Below are positions 1 to 6,536 of a stretch of DNA of 10,794 nucleotides, one piece after another. Positions within the stretch are counted from its first letter, which is position 1. The number at the start of each line of letters is the position of its first letter. Where the stretch lies: the NCBI GenBank assembly GCA_031279895.1, contig JAITHR010000058.1, positions 1 to 10,794 of the forward strand, given 5' to 3'. The notes under the pieces are model-generated. The model had not been told where the DNA came from. It made no database searches and was given only the letters and a program-made list of their open reading frames with translations. The position numbers were made by a program, and so were the translations under genes. The stretch comes from Spirochaetaceae bacterium. Its GTDB lineage: Bacteria; Spirochaetota; Spirochaetia; Treponematales; Breznakiellaceae.

Positions 1-135
1 GGGGGTTGTGTTGACGGAATTTTTTGTGGTAAGATGCCAATCGCTTGTTTTAGGAGGGTTTTTGAAATTATGCTTATGAATAAGAAGCGGCGTATCAAAC
101 ATGAGAACGTCGGGAATACGGAGAGGAAAAAATGA
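1..135 (+). CDS. Open frame from window edge overlapping the TRAP gene (partial gene tail or short leader ORF)
   Basis: The frame is open from base 1 to a TGA at 133-135, which overlaps the ATG of the next gene (132-134) as ATGA, the usual geometry of translational coupling. Two readings are possible. It may be the last 44 codons of an upstream gene; in treponemes a TatT-like TPR lipoprotein often precedes this kind of TRAP gene. Or it may be a 21-codon leader starting at ATG 70, with an AGGAGG at 52-57 and a 12-base spacer. Under the second reading, TGGTAAGAT at 27-35 would be an extended -10 promoter element. The peptide is rich in Lys/Arg at its end and matches no family I recognise. A 45-codon open frame can also occur by chance, so coding status is uncertain. 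Confidence 0.3.
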   Translation, partial: GGCVDGIFCGKMPIACFRRVFEIMLMNKKRRIKHENVGNTERKK

Positions 136-1133
136 AAAGAATCATGCCTTTTATGCTTTTACTTGCGGCGCTGGTTGTCCCGGACGGGATTTTTGCCCAA
201 AGAAAGGTAACGGTAAAACTCGCGTCTCCGGTGCCGGAAAACACCCCCTGGGGCGCGGCGCTTAACCGGATGTCCAGTGAATGGGATCGTGTTTCCAATG
301 GAAACGTCGAGTTGCGGGTGTACCACGGCGGCGTGGCCGGCGCCGAGGAAGACGTGCTCCGTAAACTCAAAATGAACCAGATACAGGGCGCGGTGTTTAC
401 CTCTTTCGGCCTTAACCTTATAACACCGGAAATTATCACCCTAAGCGTCCCCTTTCTTATACGAAACGATAGGGAACTGGAAGTCGTGCTGCGCGCTCTC
501 AAACCGGAACTTGAGGCGAAGATAAACGAAAAAGGCTTTTATACCCTCGCGTGGGCCAAATCCGGCTGGGTCAAGATATTTTCCAAGGCGCCTGTTTTCG
601 TTCCTGCCGACTTAAAGCGCCAAAAGGTGGGAACAAGCCCGGAAGCGCCGGAAATAACCCAGGTCTTCAAGAGTATGGGATACCAAATGGTGCCTATTAC
701 CAACGCCGACGTGCTGGTGTCCCTCAATAGCGGGATGGTAGAGGCGGTCTACCAAAGTCCGGTGTTTATCGGGGGGATGCAGATCTTCGGCATAACCAAA
801 CACATGGCCTCGATTAACCTCGCGCCGTTTATGGGCGGAATCATTTTGAACCAACAGGCGTGGCAGCGGATACCGGATGCCTATAAAGCGCCTATTACCG
901 CGGTTTCCCAGAAAATCGCGGCTGAAATTGACGCCTCCATAAGCCGGCTTGAGACCGAGGCGGTGAGAAGCATGATAACTTACGGGCTTACGGTCAATCA
1001 GGTAAGCGAGGAACAGGCCGCGCTCTGGTACGGTGATATGGAGAAAGCCATGCCGACCCTTTTACGAACCACCTTTGACCAGACTATCTATCGCAAAATC
1101 GAAACCATTTTGAGAGAGCACCGGAGTAAATAA
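132..1133 (+). CDS. dctP: TRAP transporter substrate-binding protein (DctP/TatP family)
   Basis: This is the periplasmic binding subunit of a tripartite ATP-independent (TRAP) transporter, which hands its ligand to the membrane permease encoded next. The 333-residue length is normal for the family. Residues 1-22 form a Sec signal peptide with likely cleavage IFA|Q. There is no lipobox, so the product should be soluble periplasmic. The family pattern is clear: the mature start KLASPVPENTPWG, the YHGGVAGAEEDVL segment (about 64-76), then SVPFLIRND, and a C-terminal domain with NLAPFMGG and the helix IPDAYK. The arginine that normally grips the ligand carboxylate (in the usual K-I-R-V-P strand) aligns with Gly167 in KVGTSPEAPE, so a simple dicarboxylate ligand is doubtful. 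The start at 132 is supported by GAGAGG at 121-126. The stop lies 3 bases before the permease gene, so the two are one operon. Confidence 0.93.
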   Translation: MKRIMPFMLLLAALVVPDGIFAQRKVTVKLASPVPENTPWGAALNRMSSEWDRVSNGNVELRVYHGGVAGAEEDVLRKLKMNQIQGAVFTSFGLNLITPEIITLSVPFLIRNDRELEVVLRALKPELEAKINEKGFYTLAWAKSGWVKIFSKAPVFVPADLKRQKVGTSPEAPEITQVFKSMGYQMVPITNADVLVSLNSGMVEAVYQSPVFIGGMQIFGITKHMASINLAPFMGGIILNQQAWQRIPDAYKAPITAVSQKIAAEIDASISRLETEAVRSMITYGLTVNQVSEEQAALWYGDMEKAMPTLLRTTFDQTIYRKIETILREHRSK

Positions 1134-1136
1134 CCC

Positions 1137-3005
1137 ATGGAAACCAGAATATCCGGCTCCGGCCTCGCGCTTCTGGAAAAAAGCCTGTGCTACCTCTCCC
1201 TCGCCTTTCTTGCCATGCTCCCCGCGGCGGAAATGATAGCCCGTCTGGTCTTCAAAACCGGCGTACACGGCTCTATTGAAACAATGGAACACCTGCTTTT
1301 AATGGTAGGGCTTATTTCAGGCATGGCCGCCACCTCGCGGGGGGAACACCTTTCGATTGCGCTGGCGCAGAACTTCTTTCCCCAAAAAATTAAAGACCGG
1401 CTGGCCGCGGGCAACAGTCTCCTTGCGGCGCTGGTCCTGACCGTTATCGCCTTTACCGGCGTGTCCTTCGTGGCAATCGGCCTTTCTCCGCCGCGTATGG
1501 TGGGGTTCATTCCCAATCAGACCTTCGCCCTCATCATTCCCATCGGGTACGGGGTGATGGCGGTCCGGTTCGCCCGAAGCGCGCCGGTTACGGGCCGGGC
1601 GCGGGTCCTGCCGGTTCTGGCGGTTATCCTCGGCGTTATCTTTTCATTCCCCATGATTGCGAAAACGATCTGGGGCTTTAACCTGCCTGACGCGGCATAC
1701 GCGATAACCGAGGGATTTTTTGACCTCGCCTATTATGCGAAAACGCCGGTGGTACTGCTGCTCCTCTTCGCGGCGCTGGCCGGCGCGCCGCTGTTTGTTG
1801 TTCTGGGGGGGCTTTCCCTTATACTCATCCAGGGCGCCGGCGGAGAGGTTGACGTGGTGGCCAATCAGGTATACACCACCCTCACCAAAGACAGTTTCAT
1901 CGCGATTCCCCTCTTTACCCTTACGGGTTTCTTTCTCTCTGAAAGTAAGGCCGGAGAGCGGCTGGTTGAGACGTTCCGCAGTCTTTTCGGCTGGATGCCC
2001 GGGGGCATGATCGTGGCCACGGTGGTCATCTGCGCGTTCTTTACCTCGTTTACCGGCGCTTCGGGGGTTACGATTCTGGCGCTCGGGGGTATCCTCCACG
2101 CTATCCTCAAGGAAGCCCGCTACACCGACCGGTTTTCCATCGGGCTTTTGACCTCGGTGGGGAGCATCGGCCTCCTTTTCCCGCCAAGCATCCCGATTAT
2201 TCTGGTGGGAACCGCCAGCATGACCAATATCTTCCACGTATTTCTCGGAGGTATTGTGCCGGGGCTGCTTTTAGTTACCGCGGTTATCGTCTTCGGGGTG
2301 GGATCTTCGATTAAGACGAAGATACCGGTGGAACCCTTTGACCTCAAAAGGGCGGGCGCGGCGCTTAAAAACGCCGGATTCGAGATCGCGCTGCCGTTCC
2401 TGCTTATTGCCGGTTATTTCTCAGGGATACTTACCCTCATCGAGATCGGCGCCGTGGCGGTTATCTATATCTTTATCGTGGAGGTCTGCATCCATCGGGA
2501 CCTTGCGGTGAGAGACGTGCCGAAGGTATGCGCGAAAGCGGTTCCCATTATCGGCGGGGTTCTGTCCATCCTCGCCCTGTCCCAAGCGCTCTCCTATTAT
2601 ATCGTTGACACCCAGGCGCCGGAAAATCTGGTGCGCTGGATGCAGGAGGCGGTTCATTCCAAATACCTCTTCCTCCTGCTCCTTAACGTAACGCTCCTTG
2701 TGGTAGGCTGCCTCATGGACATTTTCTCCGCGATACTTATCGTGCTTCCCTTAATCATTCCCGTGGGCCTTGCCTACGGCATCGAGCCCGCGCATTTGGG
2801 GATTATCTTTATTACGAACCTTGAAGTGGGCTTCCTTACCCCGCCTGTGGGCATGAATCTGTTTCTTGCGGCATACCGGTTCAACACGCCGTTTATCAAG
2901 ATATGCCGCTACGTTTTTCCCTTCATGCTCATCCAGCTGGTCGTGGTTCTTCTGGTAACGTACCTGCCCCAGCTCTCTCTCTTTCTTATCCGCGTGTTCG
3001 GCTAG
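1137..3005 (+). CDS. TRAP transporter fused permease, DctQ-DctM (TatQM-like)
   Basis: This inner-membrane protein of 622 residues joins the small (Q) and large (M) TRAP subunits in one chain and imports the ligand delivered by the upstream binding protein, driven by an ion gradient. Residues 1 to about 165 are the Q part, with four predicted membrane helices and the hallmark RGEHLSI at 68-74. From about 190 on is the M part, with many helices. Its family motifs include IPLFTLTGFFLSES, a TGASGVTILALGG stretch, LFPPSIPIILVG, and near the end the mirrored DIFSAILIVLPLIIPV and FLTPPVGMNLFLAAY. The usual separate sizes are about 160-190 and 425-450 residues, so the length fits a fusion. GGAG at 1123-1126 lies 10 bases before the ATG. 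No convincing terminator follows, and the next gene converges on it 48 bp away. Confidence 0.94.
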   Translation: METRISGSGLALLEKSLCYLSLAFLAMLPAAEMIARLVFKTGVHGSIETMEHLLLMVGLISGMAATSRGEHLSIALAQNFFPQKIKDRLAAGNSLLAALVLTVIAFTGVSFVAIGLSPPRMVGFIPNQTFALIIPIGYGVMAVRFARSAPVTGRARVLPVLAVILGVIFSFPMIAKTIWGFNLPDAAYAITEGFFDLAYYAKTPVVLLLLFAALAGAPLFVVLGGLSLILIQGAGGEVDVVANQVYTTLTKDSFIAIPLFTLTGFFLSESKAGERLVETFRSLFGWMPGGMIVATVVICAFFTSFTGASGVTILALGGILHAILKEARYTDRFSIGLLTSVGSIGLLFPPSIPIILVGTASMTNIFHVFLGGIVPGLLLVTAVIVFGVGSSIKTKIPVEPFDLKRAGAALKNAGFEIALPFLLIAGYFSGILTLIEIGAVAVIYIFIVEVCIHRDLAVRDVPKVCAKAVPIIGGVLSILALSQALSYYIVDTQAPENLVRWMQEAVHSKYLFLLLLNVTLLVVGCLMDIFSAILIVLPLIIPVGLAYGIEPAHLGIIFITNLEVGFLTPPVGMNLFLAAYRFNTPFIKICRYVFPFMLIQLVVVLLVTYLPQLSLFLIRVFG

Positions 3006-3053
3006 ACGAGACGTACTACACAAAGGCGGAACGTGCGGCGCGGGACGTCCCGT

Positions 3054-3929
3054 TTAGCATGAACGGGGGTGTTCCGCGTAATCCGGCGGCGGCGGGACCG
3101 GATGGCGGACGCGGGTTATGGAACGTGCGGCGCCGTCTTCCGCAAGGTCAAGGATGACCCCCTGGAGTTCCGGCTTTGCCCAGGTGTCTTTGGTCCAGTT
3201 GGGAATACCGGTAAGATACTCTTGAATACGGGTGTCTATGTCCGAGCCGCCTACGGACTCGAAGGATCCGGTGCGTCCCGCGTCGGTAATAACCGCGGTG
3301 CCGCCGGCAAGTACGGTCTCGTCAGCGGTCTGAACCCGACTGTGGGAGCCGATTACCGCCGAACAGCGCCCGTCTGCAATGGCAAAGAGGGTGCGCTTTT
3401 CAGCAGTGGCTTCGGCGTGGAAATCAACAATAACAAACGGAGTTTCCTGTTTGAGCCGCTCGACCAGTACGGGGAGGGCGCTAAAGGGGTTGTCCCCGTG
3501 AAAGCGAGAGAACCCGCTCTGCCCCAGAAGAACCGCCACGCCGATTTTGCCGGCTTCGGTCTTGAAAATACGGTATCCCACCCCGGGGGCCCAGGGGTTC
3601 AGGTTGGCGGGCCGCACAAGATAGGGTATTTTCTCAATATAATCCACCAAATCACGCTTGTAAAAACAACATTCTCCGGTGGTAAGGGCGTTGACGCCGA
3701 GTTTATGGAGGTATACCGCGTGTCCCCGTCCAAGTCCGGTCCCGCCGGTAGCGCCGTCGGCGCAGGCAATCACAAAATCAACGGCTTCCGTGTTTTCCGT
3801 ATTTTCCGCTTCTCCGGTCTTTTCCGTTTTCCCCGGGGGCCGCTTGTGCCGTTTGAAATCCGCAATCCCCTTTTTTAAGGCGTAGATACCCGCTTTGCCC
3901 ACGATTTCCGCTACATAGAGGATCCGCAT
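3054..3929 (-). CDS. YmdB/TIGR00282-like metallophosphoesterase with altered metal ligands
   Basis: The protein has 291 residues if it starts at MRILYVAEIVGK. That ATG (3929-3927) overlaps the stop of the TPR gene as TGATG. A longer frame to 3977 exists but adds 16 basic residues and lies inside the TPR gene. The fold assignment rests on collinear YmdB landmarks: VRPANLNP at 105-112, DFHAEATAEK at 169-178, and IGSHSRVQTAD at 193-203. Compared with Bacillus YmdB, recalled from memory, most metal or catalytic positions differ: Asp8 is Glu8, Glu39 is Asp58, Asn40 is Gly59, Asn67 is Glu86, His68 is Cys87 and His177 is Arg198. Only His171 and His196 (YmdB 150 and 175) remain. Residues 30-48 are an extra Lys/Glu/Thr-rich stretch absent from YmdB. 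Normal members are cytoplasmic 2',3'-cyclic nucleotide phosphodiesterases. This one may have changed metal use or be a pseudoenzyme. Confidence 0.85.
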   Translation of the reverse strand: MRILYVAEIVGKAGIYALKKGIADFKRHKRPPGKTEKTGEAENTENTEAVDFVIACADGATGGTGLGRGHAVYLHKLGVNALTTGECCFYKRDLVDYIEKIPYLVRPANLNPWAPGVGYRIFKTEAGKIGVAVLLGQSGFSRFHGDNPFSALPVLVERLKQETPFVIVDFHAEATAEKRTLFAIADGRCSAVIGSHSRVQTADETVLAGGTAVITDAGRTGSFESVGGSDIDTRIQEYLTGIPNWTKDTWAKPELQGVILDLAEDGAARSITRVRHPVPPPPDYAEHPRSC

Positions 3930-4483
3930 CAAAAAAACGCGCCGCCGCACTGATACCCGACTGGCCCGGAGGGGCAAACACCGGAAAGGACGCGCTCGAA
4001 CTCCGCAGCGGCCCTGAAATCCTCCAGCTCCCGACAGGCGTCCCGCAGGTTATAGAGCGCCTCGTAATAGAGCGGGGCAAGACTGACCGCTTCCTCAAAA
4101 CATTTGCGCGCTTCCTCGTAGCTCCCCTCGGTAAAATAGAGCGCCCCCAGGTTGTTCCACGTTTTAGGGGAGTCCGCTTGGAGAGAGAGCGCCGTGTGAT
4201 AGCACACTTCGGAAATATCGAAAAGCTCCCATTCATAATAGATGAGACCCATAGAAACCCACGCCTCAACCAGCGTGTCTTCGATACGGACGGAGCGTTG
4301 AAAGCTGCCAAGCGCGTCTTCGTAATCTCCTATCCGTTGCTGGGCGATGCCTAAATTAAGCCATAAAAGCGGATTGCCCGGTTCCATAATAAGCGCCTTG
4401 CGGAACAGGGAAATGGCCTCGTCCGGCCTGTTCGCCGAAGTCAGCGCAATACCGGAATTATTCAAAAACGCCGCTGTTTCCAT
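3929..4483 (-). CDS. TPR-repeat protein (five tetratricopeptide repeats)
   Basis: This 184-residue protein has no signal peptide or membrane segment, so it is probably a cytoplasmic protein-protein adaptor. Nearly all of it is tetratricopeptide repeats of about 34 residues, starting near residues 2, 36, 70, 105 and 139. Each carries the W/L-G-Y-A-P spacing, for example LWLNLGIAQQRIGDYEDAL, WNNLGALYFTEGSYEEA and a closing LAP. The tail after about residue 170 is short and Gly/Cys-rich. The start is set by a strong AGAGGAGG (4495-4488), 4 bases from the ATG. Its stop overlaps the start of the phosphoesterase gene (TGATG), and that downstream gene has no clear Shine-Dalgarno of its own. The two are therefore probably translated together, and their products may work together. 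The partner cannot be named from sequence. Confidence 0.9.
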   Translation of the reverse strand: METAAFLNNSGIALTSANRPDEAISLFRKALIMEPGNPLLWLNLGIAQQRIGDYEDALGSFQRSVRIEDTLVEAWVSMGLIYYEWELFDISEVCYHTALSLQADSPKTWNNLGALYFTEGSYEEARKCFEEAVSLAPLYYEALYNLRDACRELEDFRAAAEFERVLSGVCPSGPVGYQCGGAFF

Positions 4484-4500
4484 ATAGCCTCCTCTAGGTA

Positions 4501-4529
4501 ACTATAGCGCAGCCGGAAGTACAGTACAA
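4501..4529 (-). promoter_or_regulatory. Possible promoter for the TPR-phosphoesterase pair
   Basis: On the - strand, TTGTAC (4529-4524) and TATAGT (4506-4501) are separated by 17 bases. The -10 matches consensus at five of six positions but the -35 at only three. The predicted start near 4494 would leave a leader of only about 11 bases, cutting into the Shine-Dalgarno site. The -35 lies within an odd palindrome, GTACAGTAC (4519-4527). The site sits in the 65-bp gap after the lipoprotein gene. It is plausible but weak. Confidence 0.3.
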
Positions 4530-4548
4530 GGCGCGGGGCGTCTGACTT

Positions 4549-5349
4549 TCAGTATAACAGGAGGCAGCCCGCCAGTTTTTCATAGGGAATAACCACTTCG
4601 ATGGCCCCCATAACATACGGGCCGATCTCATAGGGGTTCCAGAGGAAACCCAGCCCCTCTTCGGTGAGAAAAAAGTTCTCAGGCAGGTCCACCGCGTCCT
4701 CAAACAGGCCCCCCTCTGAAAGCGGCGCTTCGGGCCCGATGTCCAGCCGCTCCCGCAGCGCCGCTTCCGTAAGGCGCCGCGTTTTCGGGAGCGCGTCCCG
4801 CGCCACCACGTCCGCGAGGGTGAGGATACGCCTCTTTTCCGTGTCCGCGACCGCACAGTCAACCGTGTAATTGCCGTGGGCGCCGCCGGTAAAGGCGTAC
4901 CTCGTGCGCTCTATCACGAGGATATGGCCGAAAAGCAGGGATTGGGAGGGGACGGTCTCGTCATAGGCCCAATCCCAAGAGCCGCCGTAGTCTTCAAAAG
5001 AGCCGCCGCCCTCTAAAAAATCCTTTGCCGCCTCATAATACCCCGCCGTTTCCCGCCGTACCACCTGTTCCCGATAGGCCGCGCCGTCCATGCCGTCATA
5101 CAGGGCCGCGCATACCAGATCCCGAAGGGGCGCGGAAAGCCCCGAAACGTCTGCGGTCTCCAAAGAGACCGTGAGGTTCGGGCCCGAAGCGCGATCGGGA
5201 AAGAGGGGGATGACGACGCTGCCGGAGGTAAGGGGAAAGACCGGCCCTTGGGAATTGTCTTTTTGCGCCGCCGGCGGCGGGTTTCCTTTTACGCAGGCCG
5301 TTACCAGCGCCGCGACGCTTAAAAGCGCTATCAAATCTTTTCTTTTCAT
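4549..5349 (-). CDS. DUF3298-domain (RsiV-like extracellular domain) lipoprotein
   Basis: The product has 266 residues from MKRKDLIAL. The N-terminus is a lipoprotein signal with lipobox VTAC, giving a lipidated Cys19 in the mature protein. A Pro/Gln/Ser-rich linker follows to about residue 40. The rest fits the DUF4163/DUF3298 pair: a YREQVV...YYEAAKDFLEGG region, then FTGGAHGNYTVDCAV, then FFLTEEGLGFLWNPYEIGPYVMGAIEVVIPYEKL at the end. The same domain forms the outside part of RsiV-type anti-sigma factors and occurs alone in many lipoproteins. There is no membrane helix or anti-sigma part here, so the function is unknown. The frame stays open upstream to 5502, but that stretch is repeat DNA encoding Ala-Glu runs. 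The start at 5349 has GGAGG (5362-5358) with an 8-base spacer and gives an intact signal, so I prefer it. Confidence 0.88.
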   Translation of the reverse strand: MKRKDLIALLSVAALVTACVKGNPPPAAQKDNSQGPVFPLTSGSVVIPLFPDRASGPNLTVSLETADVSGLSAPLRDLVCAALYDGMDGAAYREQVVRRETAGYYEAAKDFLEGGGSFEDYGGSWDWAYDETVPSQSLLFGHILVIERTRYAFTGGAHGNYTVDCAVADTEKRRILTLADVVARDALPKTRRLTEAALRERLDIGPEAPLSEGGLFEDAVDLPENFFLTEEGLGFLWNPYEIGPYVMGAIEVVIPYEKLAGCLLLY

Positions 5350-5357
5350 ACCAGCAG

Positions 5358-5390
5358 CCTCCGCAGCCTCCGCCGCCTCCGCCGTCTCCG
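5358..5390. repeat. 9-bp tandem repeat that supplies the lipoprotein ribosome-binding site
   Basis: About 3.5 copies of a CCTCCGC(A/C)G nonamer run from 5358 to 5390. On the - strand the copy nearest the gene gives GGAGG, 8 bases before the lipoprotein ATG. The repeat then runs directly into the first CCGTCTCCGACGG hairpin. As the period is nine bases, the reading frame through it stays open and would encode an Ala/Glu run. Confidence 0.75.
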
Positions 5391-5771
5391 ACGGTTCCAT
5401 AAGCGTCCTGTGATGCGGCTCAAAGCCGGCGCCGTCTGCTGTGTGGCGCTCCGCAGCCTCCGCCGTCTCCGACGGTTCCATAAGCGTCCCGCGCCGCGGC
5501 ACAAAGCGGGTAGCGACTGCTTAGAGGCGCGTGGCAAGAAGCCGCAGCCTCCGCCGGTTCCATAAGCTTCCTGTGATGCGGCTCAAAGCCGGCGCCGTCT
5601 GCTGTGTGGCGCTCCGCAAGAAGCCGCAGATAGGGGGTGTGGGGGAACTGGTTCCCCCACCCGCCGGAGGCCCGTCTCCGCAGCCTCCGCCGTCTCCGAC
5701 GGTTCCCTAAGCTTCCTGTGATGCGGCACAAAGCGGGTAGCGACTGCTTAGAGGCGCGTGGCAAGAAGCCG
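5382..5771 (+). repeat. Cluster of about four copies of an 80-bp-class dispersed repeat
   Basis: This fills the gap of about 400 bp between the HAD and lipoprotein genes and extends into the HAD 3' end. Copies begin near 5382, 5463, about 5550 and 5690, judged by the recurring TTCC(A/C)TAAGC at 5395, 5476, 5558 and 5703 (spacings 81, 82 and 145). A complete unit starts with the CCGTCTCCGACGG hairpin, continues with CATAAGC(G/T)TCC and GCGGC(T/A)CAAAGC, and ends with AAGAAGCCGCAG. There are two variants of the second half. One is identical at 5407-5455 and 5570-5618, the other at 5496-5544 and 5723-5771. No gene or promoter is evident within 5382-5747. Confidence 0.85.
5639..5660. repeat. Strong G/C hairpin inside the repeat cluster
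   Basis: Perfect 10-base inverted arms, GTGGGGGAAC and GTTCCCCCAC, flank two bases; in RNA the loop would open to about eight bases. No run of T follows on either strand, so it does not look like a standard Rho-independent terminator. It is inserted in the long third repeat interval, which explains part of the 145-bp spacing there. Confidence 0.6.
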
Positions 5772-6398
5772 GTAGACGTCTTCCACCCCGTCTACCACAA
5801 TGCCGCCCATACCGAGTTTTAGCGGCACGGCTATATCGATGTCGTACCGATCCCCTACGGCAAGACAGGTATGCGGCGTGGCGCCGCACGCTGACGCGGC
5901 TTTGAGAAACGGCGCCTCGTGGGGCTTGGAGACCATGCAGGTATCAAGCCCCACGATCACGGAGAAACAATGCGCCACCCCAAGGGCCGCCAGGGTCTTC
6001 CGCGCCGCCAGTACCGGATTATTCGTTACCACCGCCAGCGCGCAGGACTTTTTCAGCTCTTCGAGGACCCCGCGGAGCCGCTCGTCTTTTCCCAGAAAAT
6101 CCGCCGGATCGTACAGTTCCTCCCGCCATTTCACGATTTCCGTCAGGGAAATCCCGAAGTATTCCAAAGCGTTCCCCAGACTGAGCGCGGCGCCTCCGTG
6201 GGATCGCGCCCACTCCGCCCGGTACGCCTCAATCTCCGACCGCGCCGTCTCAAAGGGAACGCGCCGGATCTCCGCGAAGCGCCTTATGGGGCTTTCAATC
6301 TGAAACGCCGCGTACTCGTCGTGCGTATAGAGGGTCGAGTCCATATCAAACAGCACCGCTTCTATCCGCCCCGCAGCCGGCATAGCATAGATTTTCAT
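5748..6398 (-). CDS. HAD-superfamily hydrolase (phosphoglycolate phosphatase/pyrophosphatase-like)
   Basis: This cytoplasmic phosphatase-type enzyme of 216 residues has all four HAD motifs in order. They are the nucleophile motif FDMDSTLY (Asp18 and Asp20), Thr125 in VVTNNP, Lys158 in SKPHEAP, and GDRYDID (Asp183 and Asp188) binding the metal. The alpha-helical insert between motifs I and II (about 30-105) marks a subfamily I cap, as in phosphoglycolate phosphatase and related enzymes; the substrate cannot be told. GAGGA lies about 6 bases before the ATG at 6398. The frame is open further upstream to 6665, but only through 21-bp repeats and hairpin repeats, so that extension is unlikely to be translated. 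The last seven codons and the stop lie inside a 49-bp sequence that is repeated exactly at 5496-5544, downstream of the gene. Confidence 0.92.
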   Translation of the reverse strand: MKIYAMPAAGRIEAVLFDMDSTLYTHDEYAAFQIESPIRRFAEIRRVPFETARSEIEAYRAEWARSHGGAALSLGNALEYFGISLTEIVKWREELYDPADFLGKDERLRGVLEELKKSCALAVVTNNPVLAARKTLAALGVAHCFSVIVGLDTCMVSKPHEAPFLKAASACGATPHTCLAVGDRYDIDIAVPLKLGMGGIVVDGVEDVYRLLATRL

Positions 6399-6408
6399 TT
6401 TTTCCTCA

Positions 6409-6426
6409 CAGCCTCCGACGGTTTCA
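6409..6426 (+). repeat. Hybrid copy of the hairpin motif next to the HAD start
   Basis: Bases 6409-6421 read CAGCCTCCGACGG, with the left arm of one hairpin version and the right arm of the other, so pairing is imperfect. It lies only 11 bases upstream of the HAD start codon and directly outside the inverted-repeat element at 6427. Confidence 0.6.
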
Positions 6427-6438
6427 CAGCCTCCGGCT

Positions 6439-6514
6439 GTTTCATAAGCGTCCTGATACCGCGGCAAAGCAGTCTCCGCGTACTTACAGCCGCGCCGCAG
6501 GAAGCTTATGAAAC
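6439..6514. repeat. Internal 17-bp inverted repeat within the element
   Basis: Left arm 6439-6455 (GTTTCATAAGCGTCCTG) and right arm 6498-6514 pair at 16 of 17 positions around a 42-base centre. The pairing continues imperfectly outward into the two hairpin motifs. This leader-proximal fold lies in the 5' region of the HAD gene. Confidence 0.7.
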
Positions 6515-6536
6515 CGTCGGAGACGGCGGCTGTCCC

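Noticed and set aside
3041..3052. CGGGACGTCCCG palindrome between the converging genes as a bidirectional terminator
   Set aside because: It has no room for a loop of adequate size without losing half the stem, and only three T residues follow on one strand.
3069..3878. A + strand open frame of 269 codons in the phosphoesterase region
   Set aside because: It is the mirror of the phosphoesterase gene, has no family motifs and no ribosome site.
3930..3977. Longer start of the phosphoesterase gene
   Set aside because: The extra 16 residues precede the conserved MRIL start and lie wholly inside the TPR gene; the TGATG overlap explains the shorter start.
5350..5502. N-terminal extension of the lipoprotein gene
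   Set aside because: It would bury the lipoprotein signal 51 residues inside the chain; the internal start has GGAGG with an 8-base spacer.
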